33,448 nt of DNA, from NCBI GenBank assembly GCA_963653535.1, contig CAVJWU010000013.1:1-33448 (forward strand), written 5' to 3'. Of this stretch, positions 8,333 through 20,200 are shown piece after piece; position 1 is the first letter of the stretch; each line of letters starts with the position of its first letter. The stretch is from UBA3210 sp963653535. Lineage in GTDB: Bacteria; Bacillota_I; Bacilli_A; RFN20; CAG-449. The translations under genes and the position numbers were made by a program. The notes under the pieces were generated by a model. The model searched no databases. It was given only the letters and a program-made list of their open reading frames with translations, and was not told the origin of the DNA.

Positions 8333-8917
8333 ATGGGAAAAGATTTTAGAAGCGAAAGAACAAAAGAAAAAATCATCAAAGCATTTATTGAACTATTAGG
8401 TACAAAAGGATATGAAAAAATCGCGATTAACGAAATCGCTTTAAAAGCGAACATTAACCGTGTTACTTTCTATACGCATTATAAAGATAAAGAAGTCTTA
8501 TTAAACGATATTATTGATCGTATACAAGATTCTTTAAATAAGAAAGCTTTAGAAAAACAAAATAATTATTGTTTACCGACTGATTTTCAAAATTATATTG
8601 TTTCGCAAATAAATGTTCTAGTTGAAGAAATTGATACCTACCGTCATATTATCTATAAACTTGAAGCACAAGATAATGCAATTATTTATTATACTTTAGT
8701 AAATAAAACAACAGAATCAATTACTCATGAATTAGAAAATATCAATAAAATTACTCCATTAAAGTATTCACCAATTTATATTGCATCATTTGTTATTCCA
8801 GGTTTATTTAATGTCATAATATCTTATTTAAATGAAAAAGATTATGATAAAAAAAGTTTTGAAGAATCATTAAATCGATTAGTTAATGATCTAGTCACTT
8901 CAAATATTATCTTTTAG
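8333..8917 (+). CDS. TetR/AcrR-family transcriptional regulator
   Basis: A 194-residue one-domain repressor-type protein. The N-terminal helix-turn-helix is typical: TKEKIIKAFIELLGTKGYEK, then IAINEIALKANINRVTFYTHYKDKEVL (about residues 8-56). The C-terminal ligand-binding half is helical and resembles the group with the TetR C-terminal domain found near dihydroxyacetone-kinase or polyprenol genes, but the ligand cannot be predicted. It starts at ATG 8333 after GAGGT. The next gene begins 2 nt after its stop, so the two are co-transcribed and the membrane kinase is the likeliest target besides itself. It is divergent from dxs (183 nt between starts), so it could also act on the isoprenoid operon. 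Confidence 0.88.
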   Translation: MGKDFRSERTKEKIIKAFIELLGTKGYEKIAINEIALKANINRVTFYTHYKDKEVLLNDIIDRIQDSLNKKALEKQNNYCLPTDFQNYIVSQINVLVEEIDTYRHIIYKLEAQDNAIIYYTLVNKTTESITHELENINKITPLKYSPIYIASFVIPGLFNVIISYLNEKDYDKKSFEESLNRLVNDLVTSNIIF

Positions 8918-8919
8918 TT

Positions 8920-9618
8920 ATGGAAATAAATATAATATATTCATTATTAATTACTTTTTCTTATTATTTAATCGGCTTTTTAATATGCTTAATTTTAAAT
9001 AAATTTACTAATATCAATTTAGAAATAAAAAGAAAAGCTCTACATTTTGTCGGATTTCTATCGATTTTTATCTATTTATATTGTTATACGAATTTATTAT
9101 ATTCATCAATTGTTAGTTTTGTTTTAGGTATTTTAGCCTATTTTAGTTTAAAAATATTATTAAAATTTAGTTTCTTTCAAGATATCTTCATTTCTCGAAG
9201 AAAGAATGAAGTAGAATTAACAATCTTTAAGGTATTTTTTATTGAAGGAATTATAATTCTTTTAACATATTTTACTAATAACAAGTTGATTGCTTTATTA
9301 TCAATTGTGACATTTAGTTTTGGTGATGCATTTGCTTCAATAATTGGTAAAAAATATGGTAAAAACCATTTTAATAAAAAAATAATTGATCAAAATAAAT
9401 CCATCGAAGGATTATGCGCGAATATTTTAATCTCTTTTATCATAAGTTTAATAATATTATTATTTTCAAAATATAATATTGATTTAATTATCATCTTTAG
9501 TATTCTTATTTCCTTAACTACAGGTTTTAGTGAACTTCTATCAAAAAAGGGAAATGATACTCTCATTTCCCCAATATGTATTTATTTAGTTAGTTATTTA
9601 TTATTTCTTATAAAATAA
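8920..9618 (+). CDS. Polyprenol/diacylglycerol kinase-like membrane protein (SEC59/DGK1/VTE5 family)
   Basis: A 232-residue integral membrane protein with about seven hydrophobic helices. The family signature is recognisable: KRKALHFVGFLSIF near the N terminus (residues about 37-50), FSFGDAFASIIGKKYGK (about 130-146) and NKSIEGLCANI (about 161-171), matching CTP-dependent dolichol/phytol/diacylglycerol kinases. Such enzymes phosphorylate lipid alcohols; here undecaprenol or a related prenol is the attractive substrate because dxs-ispH-uppS lies next door, but that is inference. It follows the TetR-type gene by 2 nt and lacks a separate Shine-Dalgarno, suggesting coupling. Its stop codon abuts the rluD stop codon exactly, leaving no room for a terminator. 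Confidence 0.75.
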   Translation: MEINIIYSLLITFSYYLIGFLICLILNKFTNINLEIKRKALHFVGFLSIFIYLYCYTNLLYSSIVSFVLGILAYFSLKILLKFSFFQDIFISRRKNEVELTIFKVFFIEGIIILLTYFTNNKLIALLSIVTFSFGDAFASIIGKKYGKNHFNKKIIDQNKSIEGLCANILISFIISLIILLFSKYNIDLIIIFSILISLTTGFSELLSKKGNDTLISPICIYLVSYLLFLIK

Positions 9619-10542
9619 TTATTTTCTGTTACGTGCAATTTCTAGTACTCGATTAAATTCTTCATCTGGTTCACAAGTAAAAGACATTTCTTTCTTAGTT
9701 CGAGGATGAATGAATGTTATTTTATATGCATGTAAGATTTGTCCATTTGCTTTAATTTCTTGTTTACGATAACCATAAACTGGATCACCGACTAATGGGT
9801 GTTTAATGTATTGCATATGGACTCTAATTTGATGAGTTCTACCCGTTTCTAATCGGCAAGAAACTAAGGTATTATATTTCATTCTTTCTATCACATGAAC
9901 ATAAGTTACTGCTTCTTTGCCGTTATAAATATCAACGCATCTTTTAAGTCGATCATTAGGATCTTTTCCTAATGGAGCATCTATTTTTAAATCAGTATGA
10001 GGAATTACCCCTTCACATATAGCAAGATATTCTCTATGCATAGTATGATCAACTAATTGAGAAGATAAAAATAAATGTGCTTCATCATTTTTCGCGACAA
10101 CTAATAAGCCAGAAGTATCTTTATCGATACGATGGACAATACCAGGTCTAACAATCCCGTTAATTGAAGAAAGATCTTTAATATGATAAAGTAATGCATT
10201 AACTAAAGTATCACCATCATAATGACCATTAGATGGATGAACTACCATTCCACGAGGTTTATTAATGACTAATAAATCATCATCTTGATAAATAATATCG
10301 ATTGGAATATCTTTTGAAACGACATTAAGAGGCTTATCTTCTAAGAAGGTAAAACGAACTTCATCACCTTCGTAAACTTTAAAAGAAGCTTTTTTGACTA
10401 TTTTCGAATTAACGTTGACATTACCTTCTTCAATAGCTTTTTGAACATAAGAACGAGATTTAGCTTCATCTAAAGAAGATAAAAAACTATCTAAACGAAC
10501 ATTATCATTTTCTTCATCGACAATAATTACTTTTTCTTCCAT
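9619..10542 (-). CDS. RluD-type 23S rRNA pseudouridine synthase
   Basis: Isomerises uridines in 23S rRNA. The protein has an N-terminal S4 RNA-binding domain (about residues 14-60, with RLDSFLSS and RSYVQKAIEEG) followed by the RluA/RluD catalytic domain. The active-site motif is GIVHRIDKDTSGLLVVAK, with catalytic Asp142. RTHQIRVHMQYIKHPLVGDPVYG is the conserved C-terminal motif. The length of 307 residues is normal. The ATG overlaps the lspA stop by one base (TAATG), the common Firmicute lspA-rluD arrangement. The gene is last in ileS-lspA-rluD. The exact uridine target (RluD versus a paralogue) cannot be assigned from sequence alone. Confidence 0.94.
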   Translation of the reverse strand: MEEKVIIVDEENDNVRLDSFLSSLDEAKSRSYVQKAIEEGNVNVNSKIVKKASFKVYEGDEVRFTFLEDKPLNVVSKDIPIDIIYQDDDLLVINKPRGMVVHPSNGHYDGDTLVNALLYHIKDLSSINGIVRPGIVHRIDKDTSGLLVVAKNDEAHLFLSSQLVDHTMHREYLAICEGVIPHTDLKIDAPLGKDPNDRLKRCVDIYNGKEAVTYVHVIERMKYNTLVSCRLETGRTHQIRVHMQYIKHPLVGDPVYGYRKQEIKANGQILHAYKITFIHPRTKKEMSFTCEPDEEFNRVLEIARNRK

Positions 10543-11156
10543 TACTTACTTTCCTCATTTTGAGCTTGTTGTTCTGCAAGTTCTTTTTTCTTTTCTTCGT
10601 TTAATTTATCTAATGCTTCTCTTTTTGCTTTTTCATTTTTTCTTTCATAAAAGATATAGAAGATAATAAAGACGATAATACCAATAACTAGTAGCATATC
10701 AGCAACATTAAATACTGGCCAATCAAATTTAATCGCTTTGATGTAGAAATGGAAGAAATCAATAACTCCTCTCCATTCATGATTAGTATAAATTACGCGG
10801 TCGACTAAATTACCAACACAACCCGGAATAGCGATCACTAAAGCAATGATCATTCCTTTATTAAATTTCTTACGGTATTTAATAAGTGCGTAGATCATAA
10901 GTGCGCTACCAAGGATTGAGATGAGAATTAATAAAATGTGACCTAGGTCATTTCCAAGCATTCCTCCGAATGCTCCTTTATTATAGACTAAGCTAAATTC
11001 AAAGAAATTAGGAATGACAGTAATAGTTCCATATGTCTTTAAAATAGATTCCATTACTCCCTTAGAAACTAAGTCTAAGGTGAGTAATAAAATCATGATA
11101 AGTCCATAATATTCAATAAAGATTTTATAAAGCCAACTAACGACCTTATTCTTCAT
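10542..11156 (-). CDS. lspA: Lipoprotein signal peptidase (signal peptidase II)
   Basis: Membrane aspartyl protease that removes signal peptides from prolipoproteins such as the one encoded at 2493-4538. Four transmembrane helices are visible, with the NKGAFGG motif (59-65) and the catalytic dyad D119 (GNLVDRVIY) and D153 (FNVADMLL). At 204 residues it is longer than usual (about 150-170) because of a charged, probably coiled-coil cytosolic tail after residue 170 rich in Lys, Glu and Gln. A GAGG site lies inside the ileS end; the two genes overlap by 11 nt, so translation is coupled. Confidence 0.95.
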   Translation of the reverse strand: MKNKVVSWLYKIFIEYYGLIMILLLTLDLVSKGVMESILKTYGTITVIPNFFEFSLVYNKGAFGGMLGNDLGHILLILISILGSALMIYALIKYRKKFNKGMIIALVIAIPGCVGNLVDRVIYTNHEWRGVIDFFHFYIKAIKFDWPVFNVADMLLVIGIIVFIIFYIFYERKNEKAKREALDKLNEEKKKELAEQQAQNEESK

Positions 11157-13893
11157 CTTTAATTACCTCATAGCATCTTGTACAAACACGGAAACCTTGG
11201 AATGATTTTAAATCATTGAAATAATTCCAACATCTTTCACACTTTTGTCCTTCGTGATGTTTGACGTTAACAACTACATTATCAAAACTTGCGCCTTCAA
11301 CTTTATCATCGATATTAGAAGAAGAAACAACAAATAATAAATTTAATTCTTCATTAGTAAATTTATTAAAGATATCTTTACCCTTTAATGGATTAAATGT
11401 AATGCTAGCTTCACCACTTGGTTTAATAATTCCATTAGTTCTTGCTTCTTCTAAGCCTTTTAAGACATCATCACGAACTAATTTAACAGTATCAAATTCT
11501 TTAATTAAATCTTCACTATATTCATGGCTTACTTTTGGCATATCTTCAAGAAGAACATGTTGTTCTTTATGTCCAGGAATATTTTGATAAACTTCATCCA
11601 TGGTAAAAGCTAAGATTGGTGCGAATAATCTATTTAATGTTGTTGTCATTAAATATAAAACTGTTTGAGCTTCTTTTCTACGTGGTGAATCAACTTTATC
11701 ACAATATAAGACATCCTTCATTACTGAAACATAGAACGCAGAACAATCACCAGTAATATAATTTAATAATGATTGGCAAACATTCGCGAAATCATAATTA
11801 TCATAATAACCTAAAACATCATTCTTAGTCTTTTCTAAAGTTGCAAGAACATATTGAGAAATTAAAGAGAATTCTTTAACTCCGTCTTTTTCATAATCGA
11901 AATATTTATCTTCACCATTTGATAAATTTGCAAGTAAGAATTTAAAAGTATTTCTTACCTTACGATATGTATCGCCAACTTTCTTAATTAAGTTGTCTGA
12001 GATTCTTACATCAGCTTGATAATTAACGCTTGCGCACCAAAGTCTTAATACATCCGCGCCGTAAACATTGATGATCTTATTTGGATCAACCCCGTTACCG
12101 AGTGATTTAGACATCTTGAAGCCCTTTTCATCACAAATAAAGCCATGTGAAAGGACATTCTTATATGGAGCGTGACCAGTTACTGCAGTAGAAATAATTA
12201 ATGAAGAGTTAAACCAACCTCTATATTGGTCGCTACCTTCTAAATATAAATCAACTGGGAATTTATAGCCACGATCAATACATGTATTATAGGAAGAACC
12301 TGAATCAAACCAAACGTCCATAATATCAGTTTCTTTCTTAAATTTACCATTTGGTGAATGAGCGTTAGTATATCCTTCTGGAAGAAGATCTTTTGGTTCT
12401 CTTTCAAACCAAACGTTTGAACCATATTCACCAACTAATTCTTCAATATGATCAAAGACTGCTTTTTCCATGATTGGAGTTCCATCTTCATTATAGATGA
12501 TAGGAAGTGGTACACCCCAGATTCTTTGACGTGAAATACACCAGTCACCACGATCTTTAATCATATTAGTCATTCTTAATTTACCCCAAGATGGAGTCCA
12601 ATTAACTTTATCAATTTCTTCTAAAAGTTCGTTTCTAATTTTATCAATTGAACAGAACCATTGAGGAGTCGCTCTAAAGATGACTGGTTTATGAGTTCTC
12701 CAGTCATGAGGATAAGAGTGAACAATTGTTTCTTTATGAAGTAAAGCACCAACTTCTTCTAACCAAGTTAATACTTCTTCATTCGCGTCTTCATAGAATT
12801 TTCCTTCTAGTCGAGGTCCACATTCTTTCATCATCATACCATGTTCATCAACTGGGCAGAATGGAGGTAAATTATATTTACATCCGACAATGTAGTCATC
12901 AGCACCATGTCCAGGTGCAGTATGAACACAACCAGTACCAGCATCAGCAGTAACGTGATCACCTAAGATAATAATTGATTCACGGTCATATAAAGGATGT
13001 TTAGTTGTAACGCCTTCTAATTCTTTTCCTTTAAATGTTTTAAGTAATGAACATTCTGCTAATCCTAGTTTTTCTTTTAAAGAAGATTCTAAGCAAGTTA
13101 AGAAAATTAAATTACCTTTTTCAGTATGATAAAGACCATATTCTAATTTTTCATTTAAGCAAATAGCAAGGTTAGCAGGCATGGTCCAAGGAGTAGTTGT
13201 CCAAATGACAAAATTATCAGTACTAGGATCTAAAACGCCTTTTCCATCAAGAACTTGGAATTTAACGAAAATTGTTGTTGCTTTAACATCAGCATATTCA
13301 ATTTCAGCTTCTGCAAGAGCGGATTCAGAACTAGGTGACCAATAAACAGGTTTTAATCCTTTATAAATTAATCCATCTAATGCCATTTTTGCGAAAACAT
13401 GAATTTCATCTTTTTCAAATTGTTTATTTAATGTGACATATCTATTTTCAAAGTCAGCGTTAACACCAAGTCTTTTAACTTGAGCCATTTGTCTTTCAAT
13501 TTGTTTTTTCGCATATTCTTCGCACTTATTTCTAAATTCAGGAGCAGGAGTAGTTTTTCTATTAACACCAGATTTAGTTACTGCATTTTCAATTGGTAAA
13601 CCATGAGTATCCCATCCTGGATAAAAAGGGACTGAATAACCTGACATTCCTTTATATCTTAAAATAATATCTTTTAAGATTCTATTTAACATATGGCCAC
13701 AGTGCATATCTCCATTCGCGTATGGAGGGCCATCATGAAGCATATATTCTTCTGCACCTTTTCTCTTATTTAATAAAGCATGATATACATCATCACTTTC
13801 CCACTTTTGTAACATAAGTGGTTCTTTTTGAGCAAGATTACCTCTCATTTCAAAATTTGTCTTGCCCATTAACAAAGTTTTATTGATTTCCAT
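11146..13893 (-). CDS. ileS: Isoleucyl-tRNA synthetase
   Basis: Class I aminoacyl-tRNA synthetase, 915 residues. The HIGH motif appears as HCGH at 64-67 (PPYANGDMHCGHML) and the KMSKS loop is intact (GFKMSKSLGN, about residue 600). The editing domain is present with TTTPWTMPANLAI and GTGCVHTAPGHGADD. A C-terminal zinc-binding module shows CERCWNY and CTRCYEV, which marks the bacterial zinc-containing type. ATG 13893 follows AAGGAGG. The gene is controlled by a T-box leader with an Ile specifier and heads the ileS-lspA-rluD transcript. Confidence 0.98.
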   Translation of the reverse strand: MEINKTLLMGKTNFEMRGNLAQKEPLMLQKWESDDVYHALLNKRKGAEEYMLHDGPPYANGDMHCGHMLNRILKDIILRYKGMSGYSVPFYPGWDTHGLPIENAVTKSGVNRKTTPAPEFRNKCEEYAKKQIERQMAQVKRLGVNADFENRYVTLNKQFEKDEIHVFAKMALDGLIYKGLKPVYWSPSSESALAEAEIEYADVKATTIFVKFQVLDGKGVLDPSTDNFVIWTTTPWTMPANLAICLNEKLEYGLYHTEKGNLIFLTCLESSLKEKLGLAECSLLKTFKGKELEGVTTKHPLYDRESIIILGDHVTADAGTGCVHTAPGHGADDYIVGCKYNLPPFCPVDEHGMMMKECGPRLEGKFYEDANEEVLTWLEEVGALLHKETIVHSYPHDWRTHKPVIFRATPQWFCSIDKIRNELLEEIDKVNWTPSWGKLRMTNMIKDRGDWCISRQRIWGVPLPIIYNEDGTPIMEKAVFDHIEELVGEYGSNVWFEREPKDLLPEGYTNAHSPNGKFKKETDIMDVWFDSGSSYNTCIDRGYKFPVDLYLEGSDQYRGWFNSSLIISTAVTGHAPYKNVLSHGFICDEKGFKMSKSLGNGVDPNKIINVYGADVLRLWCASVNYQADVRISDNLIKKVGDTYRKVRNTFKFLLANLSNGEDKYFDYEKDGVKEFSLISQYVLATLEKTKNDVLGYYDNYDFANVCQSLLNYITGDCSAFYVSVMKDVLYCDKVDSPRRKEAQTVLYLMTTTLNRLFAPILAFTMDEVYQNIPGHKEQHVLLEDMPKVSHEYSEDLIKEFDTVKLVRDDVLKGLEEARTNGIIKPSGEASITFNPLKGKDIFNKFTNEELNLLFVVSSSNIDDKVEGASFDNVVVNVKHHEGQKCERCWNYFNDLKSFQGFRVCTRCYEVIKDEE

Positions 13894-13911
13894 AAATCCT
13901 CCTTAAGAACT

Positions 13912-14143
13912 AAAAAACGTCCTTATTTCTAAGGACGTCATATTAATAACGCGGTACCACCTTAGTTTCTAGATAATATTATCTAGACACCTCGAATATC
14001 GTAACGTGATAAAACGAAATTTCTTACTACTAATTCAGAAATCTAGCTAGGAAGTGATTAGTTTCTAAGTTCATCTAATTTCTCTTTCACCATATGAGAA
14101 ACTCTCTAATAGCTTATCTTAGGCTTTTATCTTCTTACGCCGA
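13912..14143 (-). promoter_or_regulatory. T-box leader (tRNA-Ile-sensing riboswitch) of ileS
   Basis: On the minus strand the conserved T-box core TGGTACCGCG is at 13950-13959. It is followed by an intrinsic terminator with stem ACGTCCTTA (13930-13938) / TAAGGACGT (13917-13925), loop GAAA and a T run at 13912-13916. Upstream is a Stem I region: the helix GTTTCT/AGAAAC is followed by an internal loop with ATC then A (ATC at 14056-14058), the expected Ile specifier, and closed by AGCTA/TAGCT. Uncharged tRNA-Ile should stabilise the antiterminator and allow ileS expression. The specifier agrees with the downstream gene. Confidence 0.93.
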
Positions 14144-14150
14144 TAAATAA

Positions 14151-14179
14151 ATAATATATTATTTAATTTAATTATTCAA
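14151..14179 (-). promoter_or_regulatory. Promoter of the T-box-ileS-lspA-rluD transcript
   Basis: Minus-strand -35 TTGAAT (14174-14179), 17-nt spacer, -10 TATTAT (14151-14156). It lies 39 nt beyond the end of the giant surface-protein gene. That short AT-rich stretch has only an imperfect hairpin, so some read-through from the fibre operon into the T-box leader is possible. Confidence 0.6.
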
Positions 14180-14217
14180 TTTAAATAAATGAATTATTAA
14201 GAAGATTTTTTAATATA

Positions 14218-17200
14218 TTAATGTAAAGTAGCAGAAGAAGATTCTCCCCAAGTAGTAGAAGTTGAACTAGTTTTAGAAATTGTAATATCAACGCTAAACT
14301 TTCTAGGAACTAATAAAGCTTTTGCTTCAAATGCTTGATTAGCTTTATATTCAGTAGAACTATTTACTGTATAAGTAAATGTAAATCCATTTAATAAATC
14401 AAGTTTAATTAAGAAGATACCAGACTTATTTGAAGGGAATAAACATTCCTTAAATTCTTTATTAGAATCATAATAACCTGTTTTGTTATTAACATCACTA
14501 TTTTGTAAGAAACTCATCGCAGTTGAATAGTTTTCAATGTCTAAATTAGCTATATCAGTTGTTCCATTATCACTATAAGCATATTTAATAAATGTAATAA
14601 ATATTAACTTACTACTCTTATAATATTCATTTTGATTATCTAAAGAATCGAATTTAACGCTAACATTAAATCTAACAGTATAAGTTTTATCAACTACTGC
14701 AACATAATAATCAGTATAGTGACTTCCATAAGTTTCATCATTTTCAACATAATCTTCAGCGAATATACGGTAATGAACAAATTTAAAATCACTATCAGTT
14801 GTATTACTATAATCAGATTTTAAATCGTCACTAGTGATAGTTCCATCGCCTTTAAGGTTATTATCCGAGTCAACTAGATAAATTTTCGCGCCAGTAGGAA
14901 GCGTAAAGGTTGGTTTATATGAGCTAACATCAGTATCACTAACTTCACCTGCGATATAATAGTTTTGCTTATTGTTATAAGAACCATAGTTAATTCCAGA
15001 TCTAACGCCGACATTAATTTTTCTATTTGAAGGAGTAGTATAATAATTATTATAAGTTGATTCAGTAAGTTCTTCATAATCAACGATTGTATTTTGAACA
15101 GTTAAACTATTATCACTAGAGAAAGAAATATTTTGTAATAAAGAAATACTACTCTTTGCTTTAGTAATAAGAACTTCTTGGAAAGATACTGTTCGATTAT
15201 CTTCACTAGTATAAGTTAAATTAATTTTAATATAACCTGGATCATCGCTATTAAAGTCAAGAACGATGTATTTATTATTAATAATATGTGCCTCACATTT
15301 AGAGGTATTTTCTTCATATTTAGTTCCATCTTCACTATAAGTTGCGCTTAATGTTAAACAATTATCATAAATATAATATTTACTTAAATCATAATAAACT
15401 AGAATTGAAGGAGTTGAAGTTCTTTCAATTGAAACATCATAACTATCTAAAGAAGTATCTTCATCATCTTTATTAATTCCATCAACATATAAATATGTAA
15501 CTTTTAAAGAACTTTCTTCTTGAATATTATGAGTAAATGTTGTGGTAGTAGAACCATCTTCAGCAAGAAGAGTATAAACAAATTTATGTGTTTTTGCTTG
15601 AGTACTAGTATCAATACTATAAGAATAAGTAATAGAACGAATATTAGTAAATGTTGATAAAGATAAAGAATTTAAATAATTTGGCTTAAATAATGATCTT
15701 TTCGTTAAAGCCTTTTCAACTTCTGTTTGGTCAGAAAAATCATTAACGATAATATCTCCACCAGTATAAGATAAGGCTACATTTGCTTGTTCTGTTGAAC
15801 CGCTATAAAATGTATTAGAAAATATTAATTTATATTTATTATCACTTGTTTCTTCACTAGTGATGCTAAAAGCAGTTAACCAAGAGTGAGCAGTAACACT
15901 TAATTTATAAGACTTTGTATTATTATCATACGTTAATTTATAAGATGAATAAACACTCGCAGTACCATCAGTAGGAATAATAGATATCATCTGCGTTTCA
16001 TATTCAAATGTAATATAATATGTTTTTGTTTCGGTTTCGCCATGGGTTTTAGGAGTTCTATAGCCAATAAAGGTATTTGGATACCAATAATAAGTATTTC
16101 CTACTTTTGCGTTAGAAGTAAAGTCACTAACATCGAGAGGAGTACCAAATGGAATAGTAGAAGTTGCCGTAGAAGAAGAAGTAGCAACAACTTTATTATT
16201 AAAGACCATATTAGTAATAGAAGCGCTAGTTAATTTATTTTTAGTAAACTTGATATTAGTATAAGTAGAACTAGTATCTTTTAACGATATTTTAATTAGA
16301 TAAGTTCCACCACGAGTTAAACTAGTCGCGCTAAATTTTATAGAAGCAGTTCCAGATGAATAAACATCAGTACTTGTAACTGAAACAACACCGTTATTAG
16401 TTTCATCTAAAGTCCATAAAGAAGAAGTAGATGAAAAAGAATAAGTTTCAATTTCTTTTCCTGAACCATTAACGCGGTAAATAGTAACATATTTAGCAAG
16501 TTCAGTTCCATTAGCGATATTGGTCGTATTTAAATTAATTAAAATATTACCATCTGCCCCACTTTGCATAGCAGTACTTACTGTAGTTAAATTATCACTT
16601 GTAGTATAGCTTGCTGTACTTCCATCAATAGAAATTGAAGTTACAGACATAGACTTTCTATCAATATCAGTAACAATAATTTGATATTTTGAATAATAGA
16701 GTTCTGAACTAAAATTAGAATCATCTTTATCATAAGCTTGTGAATAGCAATAAACATAATATGTAACATCTGTACTAGATGTATCATACGTTGCCTTAGA
16801 ACTATTTAATTCTTCATGTTTTTTTGCATTAGGTGCGTAACTAATAAAGTTAAATTCATATTCACCACTAAACTTACCAGCATCGTTACTAGCAACATAG
16901 AAGGTAATTGTCTTATTATCTTGATCAATAATAGGATCAGTTAATGTATATGTATTTTCATTGTCATCAGTAGCCACTAATTCACCATCAAAGATTGTTG
17001 AAGCCATTGATTTTTTTTGTTGTAACATATCTGAACTGATTTTCCATTTAATTGTATTTTCGCTACTAACAGTTCCACACCACGTTGTATCACGTGTTCC
17101 ATCACTTTTAATAGGAGAAATACTATCTAGATCAATATTTTCAGGTAGTAAAATACCGGTTGCAACGCCTTGAGATGAACTTAATGCGTAAATACCAGGT

Positions 17201-20200
17201 TTAGTAGATGAAATAGATAATTTATTCGCTAAACCAGTAGAACCTGAATCACTATAACCACCAACATTTTGATAAGGAACATAACGAATGTAATCTCTAA
17301 TATATTGAGAAGTTACCGTTCCATCATTAAAGTCTTTATTGTTCAATGGGAAACTTGATGAAAAAATACCAGTATTTGCCGTTGCGTCATATGTATATTT
17401 CGTAATTTTATAATTATAATTTCTAGTTGTCGAATTAAATGGAGAAGGAGAAGTATCATTAGAATAAGTAGTTCCCATACCACTAACTAATTTCTCTGTT
17501 AAAGCTGTACCATTTAAAGAAACATTACTTTCTATATAAACTATTCCAACTAAGTTAACATCACTAAAATTATATAAACAAGAAATGTTAAACATTTTAA
17601 ATGTTGTATCCGTAGTAGATGATGTAGATGATATAGGTCTAAAATGAGCCATAATTCCTCCACTAGCATTTTCTAAAGAAGAACCATTGCTTGTAGAAGA
17701 AATGGCAACATTTGCTAAATTTGTATACGTACTAATTTTTGTTTTATCAATTGAGTTTCTGCCATTCCAAGTTAAAGTATAGTTTGTTATATTTTTAACT
17801 TCCCCATAATTAATAATATTAGCAATATAAATAAAGCTAGAAGAATAAGCATCAGTTCTAGTGTAACAAATAATTCCGCCAGCTTGGCCAGAAGAATATA
17901 CATTACCATAATTAATTGAATTAACAATAGATAATAGTCCACATCCTAAGAAACCACTTGCTCTAGCTGTAGCTTGATTCCATTTGATTGATTCAGAAGA
18001 TTTATTTAAAGAATAAATATTACCATAATTAATGCAGTATTCAATTCTATTGGCCCAACTGTTTGTAGTCATGTATTGCATATCATTACCATATTCGCTT
18101 TTATCGTTTCTACCAACAATACCGCTAGATAAAGTCCAGACAAAGGTAGTAGTTGAATTATATGTGATAATATTTCCGTAGTTAACGCAATCTTTTAATG
18201 CACCATATCCATCACTTTCAGTATTTAGAAGTAAGAAAACAATGCCAGAAGCTTCAATTTCAAATTGTCCATAAGCATCAACGATTCCACTACCAGTAAC
18301 AGATGTAACTTTTGCGTCGACTTCAATATTACCTAAATTCGCGGCATCAGAAATTAAACTAGTTGAACATACAGCAATACCACCAATTCTAATCGTTCCT
18401 CCCCAGCCAACTGTATCATAAACAAAGATATTACCGTTATTAACTGCGTTATATAAAGAACCTTTTAAAGAACTTGGAATCATAATGTCCTCTGAACTTT
18501 CCCAACTTGAAGAATAAGTAGATGCACTTACTACACTATTATTATTGTTTTTATAACAAATACCACCGATATATAAAATACCCCAAACAGTGGAAGCAGT
18601 TATATCAGTGTGATTAACAACGATATTTCCTCCGTTATATAAATTTTTAGCTATTTTAGAATCACTTACCTCAAGAAATAATCCTGCAATAACAAATTGT
18701 TTTCTTTCATTTTGGAATGTTTTTGAAATCGATTTATTAACATTAAAGAATAAATAGCCTTCATTTCTAATACAATCAAAATTAATATTAGTTCCATAAG
18801 TGTTACCGAAATAATAATGATGTAAGTTAGTATCTACATTACTAAGACTAAAAGTTAAGTTACCTTTATTATATGAATTAGATAAATTTATCGAATATGT
18901 TGAACTATTGTTTGTATATAAATTAGGAGCATATGTAGGTAAAAGAGGAATATCAATCTCTTGATCTTTATTATTGTATAAACCATTAATTGTCGCCGAA
19001 GTATTATTAATAATTATTCCAGGAGTTACAAAGAAACCAACGCTACCTAATGTTTGAGTTACTGCGTTAATACTACCTTTATTAGTTAAAGTTAAAGTTC
19101 CATTATTAGTAATTCCATAAAATAAATTATTAGAGATATCTGTTTGATTAGAGGAAAAAGAAACAATACCAAATCCAGACATTTCGATAAGTTGACTAGA
19201 AGAATGAGCGTAAGAAACAATATTTCCATCATTAGTTACTTGTTTAAATGAACCATATGTATTCGCGATTAAATCGTGATAATAACCTCTTAAAGAACCA
19301 ATAATTCCCCCGATATATAATGTTAATGCAGGATAATAATTTTCATCATTAGAAGTAATATCACCTTTATTTCCAACTTTTTCAATGTTATTAACATAAC
19401 CATAACCAATAATACCGCCGGTATATACAGTAGCGATATTATTAATAGAAGAAGAACCAATTGTCACAATATTCATTTCATTAAATGAATTAGAAATATT
19501 AACTTGAGAAGTAGAATTATCAGTATTACCAATAAAACCACCAACATAAGAAGTTGATGAAGTAGCAACGCTTCCTCCCGAAAATTCTCCTCCAACTGAA
19601 CAAGAAGAAATATCTAAGGAAGTATTTTCATCTACTTTTGAAGCAAATCCTCCAAAATAAGTTGATCCTACATTACTTAAAGTTACATTACCATGAAGTT
19701 GAACATCATTAAATGTTGCACTTGTTTTAATATCATTAGTTAATAAAGAAACATAATAAGTATCACTAGAAGATGAAGATAAAGAAATAGAAGTATTATA
19801 AAATGAAATATTTTTAATTTCCGCTCCTTCTAGTTCCGAGAAGATTGTGATATTTTTAGTATTAGATGGATTAATTATTAAATTATAAACATAATAATTT
19901 TCACTTCCAGAAGACATTAATGTCCCTTTAAATGAATTAGAAATAGTTGTAAAGATATCTTTGGATAAACTACTCATATCGATATCATTATCTAAAGAAT
20001 ACGTTCTTGTATTATAGATAGTAGATGTATCGTTAATTAATTCGCTCATTAAAATAAAATCATAAGCTGTTGTTAAAGAAAGATGATCAGCGTTATTTTT
20101 TCTAATACCAACAAGTTTTGGATAATCATATTCACTAGAAGATTCTTCTTTTCTTTGATACCAAGTTGTAGCCTTAGTAAAATAATCATAAGTAGTAAAT

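Noticed and set aside
11261..11587. Plus-strand ORF of about 108 codons inside ileS
   Set aside because: It is antisense to conserved IleS sequence and has no ribosome site; a shadow. The same applies to plus-strand ORFs at 7095-7292, 12726-12953, 16042-16233, 16961-17173 and 21037-21294.
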